Shown: one piece after another, positions 43,128-50,308 of the stretch
Layout of the letters: each line of letters begins with the position of its first letter
Position numbering within the stretch: the first letter of the stretch is position 1
Source of the DNA: Bradyrhizobium monzae
GTDB lineage: Bacteria; Pseudomonadota; Alphaproteobacteria; Rhizobiales; Xanthobacteraceae
Assembly: GCF_021458635.1 (NCBI RefSeq)
Contig: NZ_JAIRDQ010000005.1
Location: forward strand, 473,805 to 537,804
DNA: 64,000 nucleotides
Direction: 5' to 3'
Program-made: the position numbers and the translations under genes
The notes under the pieces: model-generated
What the model was told of the DNA's origin: nothing
Databases searched by the model: none
Seen by the model: only the letters and a program-made list of their open reading frames with translations

Positions 43128-43460
43128 TCACCCGCCGGCCTGGCGTGATGCGGCTGCGAGCTGCGCCAGCGCCTGGTGCAGGCATTCCTGCAGCTTCTGC
43201 GCGACCTGCTCGCGCGAAATCCCCTTGGCTGCGAGATCGCTCGACACCTTGCTCAAGGTCTCGTCCATCGTCTGGTTGGCCAGATTGTCCGTGACCAGCG
43301 CCGTCGCGTAAGCGGCTGCGGCATCGCCGCTGAGTCCGAGCTGGCCTGCGGCCCAGAGCCCGAGCAGCTTGTTGGACCGGGCCGCGGCCTTGAACATGAG
43401 CTCCTCGTCATGGGCGAATTTGGCCTCAAAGCCCTCCTCGCGCTTGTCGAACGTGGTCAT
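43128..43460 (-). CDS. DUF1476 protein, ATPase inhibitor subunit zeta
   Basis: 110 residues from ATG 43460 (MTTFDKREEGFEAKFAHDEE), which is the invariant family opening; an upstream extension to 43529 lacks support. All-helical protein: LMFKAAARSNKLLGLWAAGQLGLSGDAAAAYA then LSKVSSDLAAKGISREQVAQKLQ. In alphaproteobacteria the zeta subunit binds F1F0-ATP synthase and blocks ATP hydrolysis. It converges with the YqhA-like gene, three bases away. Confidence 0.92.
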   Translation of the reverse strand: MTTFDKREEGFEAKFAHDEELMFKAAARSNKLLGLWAAGQLGLSGDAAAAYATALVTDNLANQTMDETLSKVSSDLAAKGISREQVAQKLQECLHQALAQLAAASRQAGG

Positions 43461-43728
43461 GGTCAGCTCCATTTGCGTTGCGCCGACGGGATCGGGATTG
43501 GGAGCAGATGTCTCCGTCGTTCTCGTCAATTGAGGATGATTTGAATCATCCGACCGAAGGCGGACGACGTCAAGCCGCTGGCCGCATCTTGACGGCAGCA
43601 GCCGTCAGGCCCGCACCAGCGCATGGCAAGCGTACAACGACGACCGCGCGCCCGCGGTACTGAACCGGGGGCGCGCGGCGAAAGGATTTAGGGGTTAGGC
43701 GTACTGGAATGATGGGGCCTGTTGGCCG

Positions 43729-43920
43729 TCAGGCTTTGGCTGCGGCCGCCTCGCGGGCCAGCCGCTCGGACCTCAGCCGCTCCCGATTTTCATAAAACGC
43801 CTTCTGCGCGGCCTCATGGTCGCGCATGGCCTTTTCAGCCTCGATCCGGCGAGCAGCATCGCGAGCTTGGCGCTGTTCGGGGGTCAAGGGTTTGCGTCGG
43901 AAGGAAAGATCTTCTGTCAT
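43729..43920 (-). CDS. Small charged protein of unknown function
   Basis: 63 residues from ATG 43920 (MTEDLSFRRKPLTPEQRQAR). Arg/Ala/Glu-rich, probably one long helix (AARRIEAEKAMRDHEAAQKAFYENRERLRSERLAREAAA). No known domain. A 27-bp repeat lies 57 bases upstream. The frame is open to 43992 but the first part has no support. Confidence 0.65.
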   Translation of the reverse strand: MTEDLSFRRKPLTPEQRQARDAARRIEAEKAMRDHEAAQKAFYENRERLRSERLAREAAAAKA

Positions 43921-43977
43921 GGCGAGATAACGCGGCGGTGCGGAAAAGGTTCCCCCCAACCGGACACGCCAAAATCT

Positions 43978-44004
43978 CGAAAACAACCCCATGCACAGTA
44001 GCCG
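43978..44004 (-). repeat. 27-bp repeat, copy 2 (inverted)
   Basis: Exact reverse complement of 27595-27621. Here it lies 57 bases upstream of the small charged gene on the minus strand, again in the same orientation as that gene, and borders the accessory region to its right. Confidence 0.8.
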
Positions 44005-44033
44005 GCGCCCGTCGAATCAACGACTAGCGCCCC

Positions 44034-44132
44034 CGCCTCAACGGCGACGGCGTGATCGATGCAAACGATGTCGAGATCCATCTGAGCAACTACGTCGCAA
44101 CGTTGTACGACTCGAACTTCATCCAGGCGTGA
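44034..44132 (+). pseudogene. Dockerin/EF-hand-like gene remnant (C-terminal end only)
   Basis: An open stretch from just after TAG 44025-44027 to TGA 44130 reads RLNGDGVIDANDVEIHLSNY and then VATLYDSNFIQA. LNGDGVIDANDV matches the calcium-binding loop of dockerin/EF-hand repeats. No start codon or upstream domain exists, so this is the tail of a larger, probably secreted protein left behind by a rearrangement. The match is short. Confidence 0.5.
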
Positions 44133-44302
44133 GAGACGTCGTCTTTCACGGTCCACCCGATGCCAATCTTTCCTGTCATTCGTCGTGGGCGGCCTGGCCG
44201 TCGAGAGGGGTAACGACGTAGCAAGCGCAAGCTCGTAAAGACGATGGGACCAGTTCAGCACACCGGGACTTCGAGGAAGCGAGAAGACTGCCTGTCGCTG
44301 CC

Positions 44303-44533
44303 TCAGCCGCGCCCTGATAGACGAAGCTGCTCCAGTCCCTCCTCGATCACGCGAAGGTCCTCAAGTATCGAATCGCGAGACTGAGCCGCGTTGTTGCCGG
44401 ATGTGGACTGGAGCGGTTCGAGCAACTGGCGCCGGAGCTCTCGCATGTTCTCGAGAGCTTGCCGGTTATTTGAACGAACATAAGCAGATACGAGTGTTTT
44501 GAGACTCGCGGTCAATGGGGGGCTCCAAATCAA
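44303..44533 (-). CDS. Possible small coiled-coil protein
   Basis: 76 residues if a TTG start at 44533 is used; no good ribosome site is visible and an inner Met (MRELRRQLLEPLQ) is possible. The sequence has heptad-like Leu spacing (ILEDLRVIEEGLEQLRL) and looks coding. No family recognised. Isolated, with about 500 bases of unannotated sequence upstream. Confidence 0.4.
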   Translation of the reverse strand: MIWSPPLTASLKTLVSAYVRSNNRQALENMRELRRQLLEPLQSTSGNNAAQSRDSILEDLRVIEEGLEQLRLSGRG

Positions 44534-45028
44534 AATTCTAAAATAGGTTGTATCCTAACCCGTCCGAGGCAACCCCAAAGTTCCGGAATTGCCATGGAAT
44601 TTAATGAGCGATTGGGCCCAAGGTTCCCTTGGGACGGGCCGTGGGGACGTATGCGGCCTGTGCTTGGGGTCGAGGGCCCGCCAGGTAGCCAGCCCCAGGC
44701 GGGGCTCTCCCTCATCACTCCAACAAACGTTAAGCAATTTAACGATTCTCCCGCGGCGTGGCGGAATCAGTTTGAAATTTACCAAATTATCCCGGTAGAC
44801 TTTATCGTACCGGGGCTGGTCGGATATTTCACTTGGATCTTTTCACCCGGCATTTTGAGACGATGCGGGCCGCAGCGGGTAATCGCTGCGGCCTTCGCTT
44901 TATGGCCCCAAGAAATGCCTTAGGGCCCCAAGAATAACGGCTCGGTGAACGAAGCCATTTATCGCTCCCTCGAAACAGCCTGGAAACAATCAGGGCTCAG
45001 CGTGTCCCGATCAACGAGGGGAATTGCG
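44534..45028. other. Gap of about 500 bases without a convincing gene
   Basis: Overlapping open frames of 60-110 codons occur on both strands, but none has a ribosome site, a family pattern or consistent codon use. The composition is mixed, with an AT-rich patch at 44750-44830. No repeat or RNA gene identified. Confidence 0.5.
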
Positions 45029-45142
45029 ATGATCGCTCTCAAAGTGGTTGCTCTTGCGCTCGGTGTCGGGATTGGGTGGTCGATCTATTCGGGTGACCTT
45101 GGCGCCGATGTCATTCTCGCTATCGTCGCTTGCCTCTCATAA
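45029..45142 (+). CDS. Small membrane protein, 37 residues
   Basis: ATG 45029, with GAGGGGAATTGCG in front, gives MIALKVVALALGVGIGWSIY and a second hydrophobic stretch VILAIVACLS, separated by SGDLGAD. Two short membrane helices. A longer frame to 44945 exists but has no ribosome site. Function unknown. Confidence 0.5.
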   Translation: MIALKVVALALGVGIGWSIYSGDLGADVILAIVACLS

Positions 45143-45526
45143 CCGGAAAGGCCCGCCAGCGTTGACAGCACTCGGCCTCGCCGAAGGTCGCACATGTTGT
45201 CCCTGTCAGATGCGCTGCCATCCATTCTGCAACAGTCGCCCGGTTCCTCAGTTGAAACAACGATTTACGTTGCGTCGAAAACACAGGCGGCTAGCATGGC
45301 GGGTGCCGGGGCTGGCATTTTTATTCCGAACAATGATTGCAACCGGCAGGGGCCGCATCGTGCGGCCCCTTTCTATTCGGGTCGAATGAGCGGGAGGCAT
45401 CCGGTCGAATTCGCAGAACTCCGTACTGCGTGGCAACAGCAGTTTCATTGAACGTCTGCGACGGCGGACGCGCCCTCCCCTCAGAGCATTGTCATCGCTT
45501 ATGAATTTCGCGCGAAGCGGAATGCC
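45143..45526. other. Intergenic region before sulfatase 1
   Basis: Holds an isolated strong hairpin (45348-45370) and no supported gene. An open frame of 85 codons (45194-45451) runs straight through the hairpin and is judged non-coding. Confidence 0.5.
45348..45370 (+). terminator. Rho-independent-type hairpin
   Basis: AGGGGCCGCA-TCG-TGCGGCCCCT is a perfect 10-bp stem with a 3-base loop, followed by TTCTATTC. A short, weak T-tract follows. It probably ends transcription coming from the small membrane gene at 45029 and insulates the sulfatase promoter. Confidence 0.65.
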
Positions 45527-45540
45527 TTGATCTATATCAA
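45527..45540. promoter_or_regulatory. FNR/FixK-type box upstream of sulfatase 1
   Basis: TTGATCTATATCAA is a perfect TTGAT-N4-ATCAA palindrome and fits the FixK2 pattern TTGA-N6-TCAA. It is centred about 128 bases before the sulfatase GTG start. A site at -41.5 would place transcription start near 45575. The regulator is not in the window; binding by FixK/FNR is inferred from the motif. Confidence 0.7.
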
Positions 45541-45661
45541 TCCTTGCCCAGGTCGATCTGTCTCGAATGCAGGCCCGCGAACGTGCTCACGGCCCAAGCA
45601 CCTGCGTTCGAGGACCTCGCTGACACAAGCCATACAGTTGCTGCACAGGAGGAGACAGATC

Positions 45662-48124
45662 GTGAAGACTTCCGCGCTGTTGCTCTCTGCCGCCACGCTA
45701 ACGATACTCACAACCGTACCGACTTTGGCGCAACAAATTACCGGCACGCCGGGGTCGCCCGGAGCGACAACGACGATCGACGGAAAATATCTTCCGCCAC
45801 CGCCGCCGAAGTTCGGCGGCGAGATCAACCTGCAAGCCGACCAGTCGAAGCCGTATTGGCAGCCGCAGGTGGTCCCGCCGAAGGGCGCGCCGAACGTGCT
45901 GCTGATCATGACCGACGATCAGGGCTACGGCGTTTCGGGCACGTTCGGTGGCGTGATTCCGACGCCGGCTATGGATCGAATCGCCAACGCGGGCCTGCGC
46001 TATACGCAGATTCACTCGACCTCGCTGTGCTCACCGTCGCGGGCGGCGTTGATCACAGGGCGCAATCACCACTCGGTCGGATTCGGTATCATTTCCGAGC
46101 AGTCCACCGGTTATCCCGGCTACAATTCCGTCATCGGGCCGGACAACGCCACCATCGGCAACATTCTCAAGCAGAACGGTTACGCAACATCCTGGTTCGG
46201 CAAGAACCACAATACGCCGAGCTACCAGATCAGCGCCGCCGGCCCGTTCGAACAATGGCCGAGCGGTATGGGATTCGATTACTTCTACGGCTTCATGGGC
46301 GGCGAGACCGACCAGTGGAATCCTTGGCTGTACCAGAACACGACGCAGATTTTCCCCTTCACCGGAAAACCTGACTACAACCTCATCACCGATATGGCGG
46401 ATGAGGCGATCAGCCATATGCGGAAGCTCGACGCGAGTGCCCCCGACAAGCCATTCCTCGTCTACTACGTCCCCGGCGGCAGCCACTCGCCTCATCAGCC
46501 GAAGAAGGAGTGGAGCGACAAGTTCAGGGGCAAGTTCGACATGGGCTGGAACGCCATGCGCGAGCAGATTTTTGCCAACCAGAAGCGGCTCGGGGTCATT
46601 CCGGCAAATGCACAGCTCACGCCCTGGCCGGACGAACTGCCAAAATGGGACACGCTCTCAGCCGAAGAGAAGAAGCTGTTCGCGCGCCAGGCGGAGGTGT
46701 TTGCCGGTTACACGGCCTACACGGACCATGAAATCGGCCGCGTCATCCAGGCGGTCGAGGATATGGGCAAGCTCGACAACACGCTGATCATCTACATCAG
46801 CGGCGACAACGGCACGAGCGCGGAAGGCACGACGCGGGGGACGTTCAACCAGTACACCGCCTACAACGGCATTCTCGATCTGCCGATCGCCGAACAGATG
46901 AAGCACTACGATGCGTGGGGCTCGGCCACGACCTATCCGCACATGTCGGTGGCGTGGTCGTGGGCGTTCGATACGCCGTTCAAGTGGACCAAGCAGGTGG
47001 CGTCACACTTCGGCGGCACCCGGCAGGGCATGGCGATCTCCTGGCCGGCTCGCATCAAGGATACCGGCGGCATCCGTACCCAGTTCCACCACTTTATCGA
47101 CATCGTACCGACCATTCTCGAAGCAGCAGGGATACCGGCTCCGTTGATTGTCAACGGCATCGCGCAAAAGCCGATTGAAGGTGTGAGCATGGCCTACACC
47201 TTCGACAAGGAGAACGCCAACGCGCCGTCGACGCGCAAGACACAGTATTTCGAGATGTTCGCGAACCGCGCGCTCTACCACGACGGCTGGATCGCCACGA
47301 CGACACCGCCTGCGCCGCCGTGGCTCCTTGGCACGGTGAAACTGCCTACAGACATCGTCAATGGGTACAAATGGGAGCTTTACAACCTAACTGAGGATTA
47401 CTCCGAGTACAACGATCTTGCTGCGAAGAGGCCGGACAAGCTGCGCGAGTTGCAGGAGCTTTTCCTGGTGGAAGCGACGAAGTACAACGTGCTCCCGCTC
47501 GACAACTCGGTTCTTCAGCGTGTTGTCACGCCAAGGCCAAGCGCGACGGCAGGACGGAGCACCTTCGCCTACTCCGGGGAGCTATCCGGCGTGCCCTACA
47601 GCGACGCACCCGACATCCTGAACAAGTCCTATGCCATCACCGCTGAAGTGGACGTTCCGCAGAACGGCGGCGATGGGATGATCGTCACAATGGGAGGCCG
47701 TTTCGGCGGCTATGGCCTGTATCTGCTCAAGGGCAAGCCCGTCTTCACCTACAACTTCCTCGATCTTGAACGCTTCCGCTGGGAAGGTCAGCAGGCGCTC
47801 ACGCCGGGCAAGCACATCATCGTTTTCGACTTCAAATACGACGGTCCCGGCTTCGGCAAAGGCGGAACCGGCGTTCTCAAGGTGGATGACCAGGACGTTG
47901 CCACCAACAAGTTGCTGCACACAGCCCCATTCCTCCTCACCATCGATGAAACGTTCGACGTGGGCGTCGATAGCCGCACGTCCGTCGACGACAAGGACTA
48001 CCAGTTGCCGTTCCGCCTTGAAGGCAAGCTCAACAAGCTCACCTTCAAGCTCGGACCGGTGCAGCTTACGGCTGACGAGCAGCGGGAGATCCAGCACGCT
48101 CGCGCCAGCGCGACGCATAACTGA
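45662..48124 (+). CDS. Secreted arylsulfatase (formylglycine type I sulfatase)
   Basis: 820 residues from GTG 45662, chosen because AGGAGG lies 9 bases upstream and it yields a signal peptide (KTSALLLSAATLTILTTVPTLAQ). A Pro-rich linker is followed by the alkaline-phosphatase fold: APNVLLIMTDDQGYG (calcium Asps), LCSPSRAALITGRNHHSVGFG with Cys123 in the CxPSR formylglycine motif, and ISGDNGTSAEGTTRG. The last ~150 residues form a separate beta-rich domain (YAITAEVDVPQNGGDGMIVT...). It cleaves sulfate esters in the periplasm or outside and needs a formylglycine-generating enzyme encoded elsewhere. Preceded by an FNR/FixK box. Confidence 0.94.
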   Translation: MKTSALLLSAATLTILTTVPTLAQQITGTPGSPGATTTIDGKYLPPPPPKFGGEINLQADQSKPYWQPQVVPPKGAPNVLLIMTDDQGYGVSGTFGGVIPTPAMDRIANAGLRYTQIHSTSLCSPSRAALITGRNHHSVGFGIISEQSTGYPGYNSVIGPDNATIGNILKQNGYATSWFGKNHNTPSYQISAAGPFEQWPSGMGFDYFYGFMGGETDQWNPWLYQNTTQIFPFTGKPDYNLITDMADEAISHMRKLDASAPDKPFLVYYVPGGSHSPHQPKKEWSDKFRGKFDMGWNAMREQIFANQKRLGVIPANAQLTPWPDELPKWDTLSAEEKKLFARQAEVFAGYTAYTDHEIGRVIQAVEDMGKLDNTLIIYISGDNGTSAEGTTRGTFNQYTAYNGILDLPIAEQMKHYDAWGSATTYPHMSVAWSWAFDTPFKWTKQVASHFGGTRQGMAISWPARIKDTGGIRTQFHHFIDIVPTILEAAGIPAPLIVNGIAQKPIEGVSMAYTFDKENANAPSTRKTQYFEMFANRALYHDGWIATTTPPAPPWLLGTVKLPTDIVNGYKWELYNLTEDYSEYNDLAAKRPDKLRELQELFLVEATKYNVLPLDNSVLQRVVTPRPSATAGRSTFAYSGELSGVPYSDAPDILNKSYAITAEVDVPQNGGDGMIVTMGGRFGGYGLYLLKGKPVFTYNFLDLERFRWEGQQALTPGKHIIVFDFKYDGPGFGKGGTGVLKVDDQDVATNKLLHTAPFLLTIDETFDVGVDSRTSVDDKDYQLPFRLEGKLNKLTFKLGPVQLTADEQREIQHARASATHN

Positions 48125-48245
48125 CCTGGCCGTCGGGGCGGGCGTCCTTTCGTCGGATGCCCGTTCCCCATTAACGCTGTGGACGGCTCCTCCACCGGGC
48201 GCCAGTGCCACTTGGCGAGAAAGCGGTCAGCGGTTGCGGTCGCCG

Positions 48246-48393
48246 ACGAGGTCCCCTTCTGGGCACGCGACACCGACGGGAAGAATTGTTTTATGTCGAT
48301 CTTCACTAACGACACAGCAGCTTTGTGAGCAGCAGCATTCGAGATGTAAGATTTTCCCTTCAACCGCGGAGTGAAGATAGGTTGGTACTGCCA
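48246..48393 (-). pseudogene. Reverse transcriptase fragment
   Basis: A minus-strand stretch reads LKGKSYISNAAAHKAAVSLV followed by KIDIKQFFPSV (codons at about 48363-48271), which matches RT domains 1-3 of retron-like reverse transcriptases. The frame continues downstream without RT character, and the catalytic YxDD region and thumb are absent. It is therefore a remnant. An HTH gene lies about 200 bases upstream on the same strand. No msr/msd-like structured RNA could be identified. Confidence 0.6.
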
Positions 48394-48595
48394 CCCTCGA
48401 CAGCAAGGTGTGAACGCGCGCATGGATCTTTTTGCAGTCGGCTTTTCGACCATTGGATAGCGCGTGCTTTGCCCTTCTCGTTTACATGGTCGAACAGTTG
48501 ATAGTTGCCCTCATCGACCGCAAGCGGGGGACGGTTCGACAGTCCGTCGAAGCGGCCCCGCTGCCTACTACCGCCTCAGCTGGCAGCTCCCCGGA

Positions 48596-48889
48596 TCAGC
48601 CTTCTTCTGGCTTTTCGCGATGTCGCCGGGGAAGTACTTGGAGCTGCAAGCCCATAGCTGTAAGCACGGCTAAGACCGTAGTGAAATTTGGAAGCTTGTC
48701 GTTGCTCAGGAAAGCCCGATGGATAGTCGGACGATGCAAACCAGCTTGCCTGGCGATTTCGGAAATATTGAAGCCGCCAAGTGCATCCCCAATGGCCCCG
48801 CAAATGGCCCTCGCGTCCGCCGAAGCAAACGCCTCGTTTAGCTCAGCAGATAGTTTCGATGCGGGGACTGCTCGGCGGGCTTTAGGCAT
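48596..48889 (-). CDS. HTH protein, addiction-module antidote (HigA-like) type
   Basis: 97 residues from ATG 48889 (GGGAGATCGGA upstream). Reads SAELNEAFASADARAICGAIGDALGGFNISEIARQAGLHRPTIHRAFL, then NFTTVLAVLTAMGLQLQVLP, the pattern of the putative addiction-module antidote family. No toxin gene is adjacent: upstream is the porin terminator and downstream the reverse-transcriptase remnant, so it may be an orphan antitoxin or a regulator left from a lost element. Confidence 0.8.
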   Translation of the reverse strand: MPKARRAVPASKLSAELNEAFASADARAICGAIGDALGGFNISEIARQAGLHRPTIHRAFLSNDKLPNFTTVLAVLTAMGLQLQVLPRRHREKPEEG

Positions 48890-48908
48890 TCCGATCTCCC
48901 TCAAAAAA

Positions 48909-48935
48909 AAAGACCGGCTCAATGAGCCGGTCTTT
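48909..48935 (-). terminator. Strong Rho-independent terminator of the porin gene
   Basis: AAAGACCGGCTC-AAT-GAGCCGGTCTTT is a perfect 12-bp stem. On the minus strand it is followed by an unbroken run of T, the ideal terminator for the leftward porin gene ending at 48956. It also ends only 20 bases before the ATG of the antidote-like gene on the same strand. Confidence 0.9.
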
Positions 48936-48955
48936 ATTCTTGCGCCTGAGACTAC

Positions 48956-49726
48956 TCAGTATCTCGCCGCGATCGGGGCACCAAAGCCGCCGAAGCGATA
49001 GTTCAACCGGATGGTGACCATGTCCACATCCTGGCTGACCCGCTCGCCGAGGAGGACGGCGCCACCTGGCGCAACCAAGCCTGCACCCAGGAAGGTGTGG
49101 GTGTCATTCCCCATCCAGAGGTGGTCGTATTCAACACCAACCGTCCAGTTCGGCGTGAAGCCATACTCCCAGCCGACGCCTAAGGCACCGCCCCAGCGCG
49201 TGTGACTTGCCGAGTCCAGACCAACGCCGGTGAAGTTGTTGAAGAGATCAAGACGATTGCTGGTCACGGCCCCACCACCCTTCACGTAGAGCAGTGACGC
49301 GTTCCACGCCCAACCGAGCTGGGCCGTGAAGAGGCCGATGCCATCCGTTTTCGCTGTGGTCGAAAGCAGCGGATCGGCCAGGGTGACGCGCGTGTTCTTG
49401 ATGTCGGCCCAATCGCCCTGGGCTTCCAATCCGAATACGAACTGATTCATTTGCCAGCGATACCCGACCTGTCCACCGACAAGACCGCCGGAGCGAGTAG
49501 CGCAACCGCCCGGGACTGTTCCAATAGTCGTGTCGAAATTCAAGCAACCGCGGCTTTGGCCCCAGCCGCCGTTGGCGCCAATGTAAAAACCAGTCCAGTC
49601 ATAGATCGGAGCGACAACCGGGGGTGGCGCCTTGGTGTACGGACGCGCAGCCAAATCGGCCGCGGACGCAGGAGCAGATAGACCCAGGGCCATGATCCCG
49701 GCCGTGGCAACCAGAAGCTTCTTCAT
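48956..49726 (-). CDS. Outer-membrane beta-barrel protein (Omp25/Omp31-like porin family)
   Basis: 256 residues with signal peptide MKKLLVATAGIMALGLSAPASA and GGGAGG upstream of ATG. The mature start DLAARPYTKAPPPVVAPIYDWTGFYIGANGG is the classic rhizobial/Brucella Omp25/31 opening. Alternating barrel strands follow (GGLVGGQVGYRWQMNQFVFGLEAQGDW, GLFTAQLGWAWNASLLYVKGG, WTVGVEYDHLW), ending VTIRLNYRFGGFGAPIAARY. It lies between the two sulfatases and on the same strand as the second. A weak FixK-like sequence (TTGATCTGCATTAA, 49851-49864) lies about 125 bases upstream. Confidence 0.93.
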   Translation of the reverse strand: MKKLLVATAGIMALGLSAPASAADLAARPYTKAPPPVVAPIYDWTGFYIGANGGWGQSRGCLNFDTTIGTVPGGCATRSGGLVGGQVGYRWQMNQFVFGLEAQGDWADIKNTRVTLADPLLSTTAKTDGIGLFTAQLGWAWNASLLYVKGGGAVTSNRLDLFNNFTGVGLDSASHTRWGGALGVGWEYGFTPNWTVGVEYDHLWMGNDTHTFLGAGLVAPGGAVLLGERVSQDVDMVTIRLNYRFGGFGAPIAARY

Positions 49727-50251
49727 AAGAGTAACCTCCCAATAAGGACAGAAAGGCGCGACCCCACCCTAGGAACCAATGGTAGCAGTTCGTCCCTTAG
49801 TTGCTGTAGCTCGGCCGCAACACTCGCCATAGAAAATCAGGCATAACGCGTTGATCTGCATTAAGGAATTTGGGAGCATAAGCTCGCTAACGTGCATACA
49901 TCCAAACGTGCCGACCCGGCGGGAGGCTTGGACATCGATTGCGACCAAAAGCTACGATATGCAGGCTGAGAAGCGGCTGGGAGTCGACGCGATTGCTCAC
50001 TACACCTCGCGCTTATTCGATAAGCGTGAAGCCGTCATCACGAATTTCTAGAGCTGCCGGTGCAGCTTACGCCAGCGCGGTTGATGATCTTGTGCGGCTT
50101 CCGCAACACGCCGAGTTCGCGCCCAGCTTAAAGCACTCAGATTGTCACAGCGTCGAACACGCAGATCGCATCTAAAGCGGAAGCTGCCGGTTCGGTCGAT
50201 CATCGGCGGCTTATGGAAGCGGACTCTAGACGGCTTAGCATCCCATGTTGC
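49727..50251. other. Intergenic region upstream of the porin gene
   Basis: About 525 bases without a supported gene. Apart from the imperfect FNR-like palindrome at 49851-49864 (one half-site mismatch), I see only short open frames without ribosome sites. It should contain the porin promoter. Confidence 0.5.
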
Positions 50252-50255
50252 AAAA

Positions 50256-50284
50256 GGCGGCGGATCTAGCAACGACCCGCCGCC
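50256..50284 (-). terminator. Rho-independent terminator of sulfatase 2
   Basis: GGCGGCGG pairs with CCGCCGCC across a 13-base loop. Read on the minus strand, the hairpin is followed by TTTT, 25 bases after the sulfatase stop at 50309. Confidence 0.7.
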
Positions 50285-50308
50285 CTCAAGACATATTGAC
50301 CGTATCGA

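Noticed and set aside
44594..44923. 109-codon plus-strand frame
   Set aside because: Competes with an antisense frame of similar length; no ribosome site, domain or codon support.
45194..45451. 85-codon plus-strand frame
   Set aside because: It runs through a perfect terminator hairpin and lacks a ribosome site or family.
49851..49864. TTGATCTGCATTAA as a third FixK box
   Set aside because: One half-site lacks the conserved C/G position (ATTAA for ATCAA), so it is mentioned only as a weak candidate.
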